DNA of 11,958 bases from Methylorubrum extorquens. GTDB taxonomy: Bacteria; Pseudomonadota; Alphaproteobacteria; Rhizobiales; Beijerinckiaceae. Made by a program: the position numbers and the translations under genes. The notes beneath the pieces were generated by a model that saw only the letters and a list, made by a program, of their open reading frames with translations, was not told where the DNA came from and made no database searches. The DNA is taken from NCBI GenBank assembly GCA_019695455.1, contig JAEUAC010000425.1, forward strand, positions 1-11,958, written 5' to 3'. Below are positions 11,140-11,958 of the stretch, in pieces; positions within the stretch are counted from its first letter, which is position 1; every line of letters begins with the position of its first letter.

Positions 11140-11958
11140 ATGCCAGCCACAGCCACCGCCCTTTCCCGGTTCGAGACGCCCGCCCGCGACTACCGGGAGC
11201 AGCCGAACAACACGGAGGCCGAACAGGCCCTTCTCGGCGCGATCCTGGTCAACAACGACGCGTTCTACCGGGTCTCGGACTTCCTGACGCCGGAGCACTT
11301 CTTCCAGCCGGTGCATCGCAAGATCTTCGAGGTCGCCGCGACCCTCATCAAGGCCGGCAAGGTCGCGACGCCCGTGACGCTGCGCACCCATGTCGGCGAG
11401 CTCGATCTCGGCGGCCTCACGCTGCCGCAATACCTCGCCCGCCTCGCCGCCGAGGCGACGACCGTGATCAACGCCGAGGATTACGGCCGCACGATCTACG
11501 ACCTCGCGATCCGGCGCGCCCTGATCGGGATCGGCGAGGAGGTCGTGAACGTCGCCTACGAGGCGGCCGTCGAGAATTCGCCCCGCGACCAGATCGAGAC
11601 GGCCGAGAAGCAGCTCTACGAGCTGGCCGAGACGGGGCGAGCCAATTCCGGCTTCCAGCGCTTCTCGGACGCGCTGACGCACGCGATCGACATGGCGGCG
11701 GCCGCGTTCAAGCGCGACGGCAAGCTGTCGGGCGTCTCGACCGGCCTGCAGGACCTCGACCGACAGATGGGCGGCCTGCAATCCTCCGACCTGATCGTCC
11801 TCGCCGGCCGGCCCGGCATGGGCAAGACCGCGCTCGCGACCAACATCGCCTTCAACATCGCCAAGGCCTACCAGGGCGACAAGCAGCCGGACGGCTCCAT
11901 CAAGACCGTGAACGGGGGCATCGTCGGCCTGTTCTCGCTCGAAATGTCGGCCGAGCAA
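11140..11958 (+). CDS. dnaB: Replicative DNA helicase DnaB, 5' part (runs off the window)
   Basis: The first 273 codons of the hexameric helicase that unwinds DNA at the replication fork are present; the frame is open at the right edge. The N-terminal domain (about 20-125) begins REQPNNTEAEQALLGAILVNN (19-39) and contains FFQPVHRKIFEV (54-65). A linker helix region (about 145-185) leads to the RecA-like ATPase domain, with TGLQDLDRQMGGLQSSDLIV (201-220) and Walker A GRPGMGKTA (223-231, Lys229). FSLEMS (265-270) follows. Between the Walker A helix and FSLEMS lie about 20 extra hydrophilic residues (242-261), absent in E. coli DnaB and, as I recall, seen in other Hyphomicrobiales. The ATG at 11140 has only a weak GGA upstream. 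Position downstream of rplI is conserved in many bacteria. Confidence 0.96.
   Translation, partial: MPATATALSRFETPARDYREQPNNTEAEQALLGAILVNNDAFYRVSDFLTPEHFFQPVHRKIFEVAATLIKAGKVATPVTLRTHVGELDLGGLTLPQYLARLAAEATTVINAEDYGRTIYDLAIRRALIGIGEEVVNVAYEAAVENSPRDQIETAEKQLYELAETGRANSGFQRFSDALTHAIDMAAAAFKRDGKLSGVSTGLQDLDRQMGGLQSSDLIVLAGRPGMGKTALATNIAFNIAKAYQGDKQPDGSIKTVNGGIVGLFSLEMSAEQ

Noticed and set aside
1..11958. CRISPR arrays, tRNA or rRNA genes, insertion sequences, phage or integrase genes, defence cassettes
   Set aside because: I saw no regularly spaced repeats, cloverleaf-like sequences, transposase or integrase motifs, or known defence domains on either strand.

Overview
The window looks like chromosome from a GC-rich alphaproteobacterium of the order Hyphomicrobiales, most likely Methylobacterium or a close relative. 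The reasons are the very high GC content with strong G/C third-position bias, the order rpsF-rpsR-DUF2232-rplI-dnaB, an exported PRC-barrel protein behind a candidate EcfG-type stress promoter, and a DUF1007/NicO metal-transport pair. The genus is inferred from recalled family and synteny knowledge, not from a search.

Layout. Positions 1-272 hold no convincing gene, only a hairpin-forming intergenic repeat-like element at 111-152. Three genes on the minus strand follow: a NicO-type nickel/cobalt permease (273-1283), a DUF1007 periplasmic protein (1274-1936, overlapping the permease by 10 bp) and an exported PRC-barrel protein (2056-2550). A 382-bp divergent gap separates these from an AraC-family regulator (2933-3757), followed by an exported PEBP/YbhB-like protein (3824-4375). 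Next come lipA (4504-5463), a RatA/COQ10-type START protein 4 nt later (5468-5923), and a class IIA HAD-like protein (5997-6878). This last gene converges, with only 4 nt between stop codons, on a minus-strand cheY-cheZ pair (7826 to 6883). A 337-bp gap rich in possible RNA structure leads into rpsF-rpsR (8164-8853), a three-hairpin spacer, a DUF2232 membrane protein (8989-9966) and rplI (9983-10549). A strong stem-loop at 10557-10582 separates rplI from a convergent small secreted cysteine protein (10583-10912). The replicative helicase gene dnaB (11140 onward) runs off the right edge.

How the genes work together. DUF1007 and NicO probably form one nickel/cobalt transport unit. CheY and CheZ are a response regulator and its phosphatase, translated from overlapping frames. 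LipA makes lipoyl cofactor, and its neighbour is probably a ubiquinone-binding chaperone, so both serve respiratory metabolism. The rpsF to dnaB block is a conserved ribosome and replication neighbourhood.

I found no CRISPR array, tRNA, rRNA, insertion sequence, phage or defence cassette, and nothing that is clearly a new multi-gene system. The observations most worth checking are regulatory RNA candidates around rpsF and rpsR, the EcfG-like promoter of the PRC-barrel gene, a HAD protein lacking the usual second motif-I aspartate, and a standalone CheY-CheZ pair.
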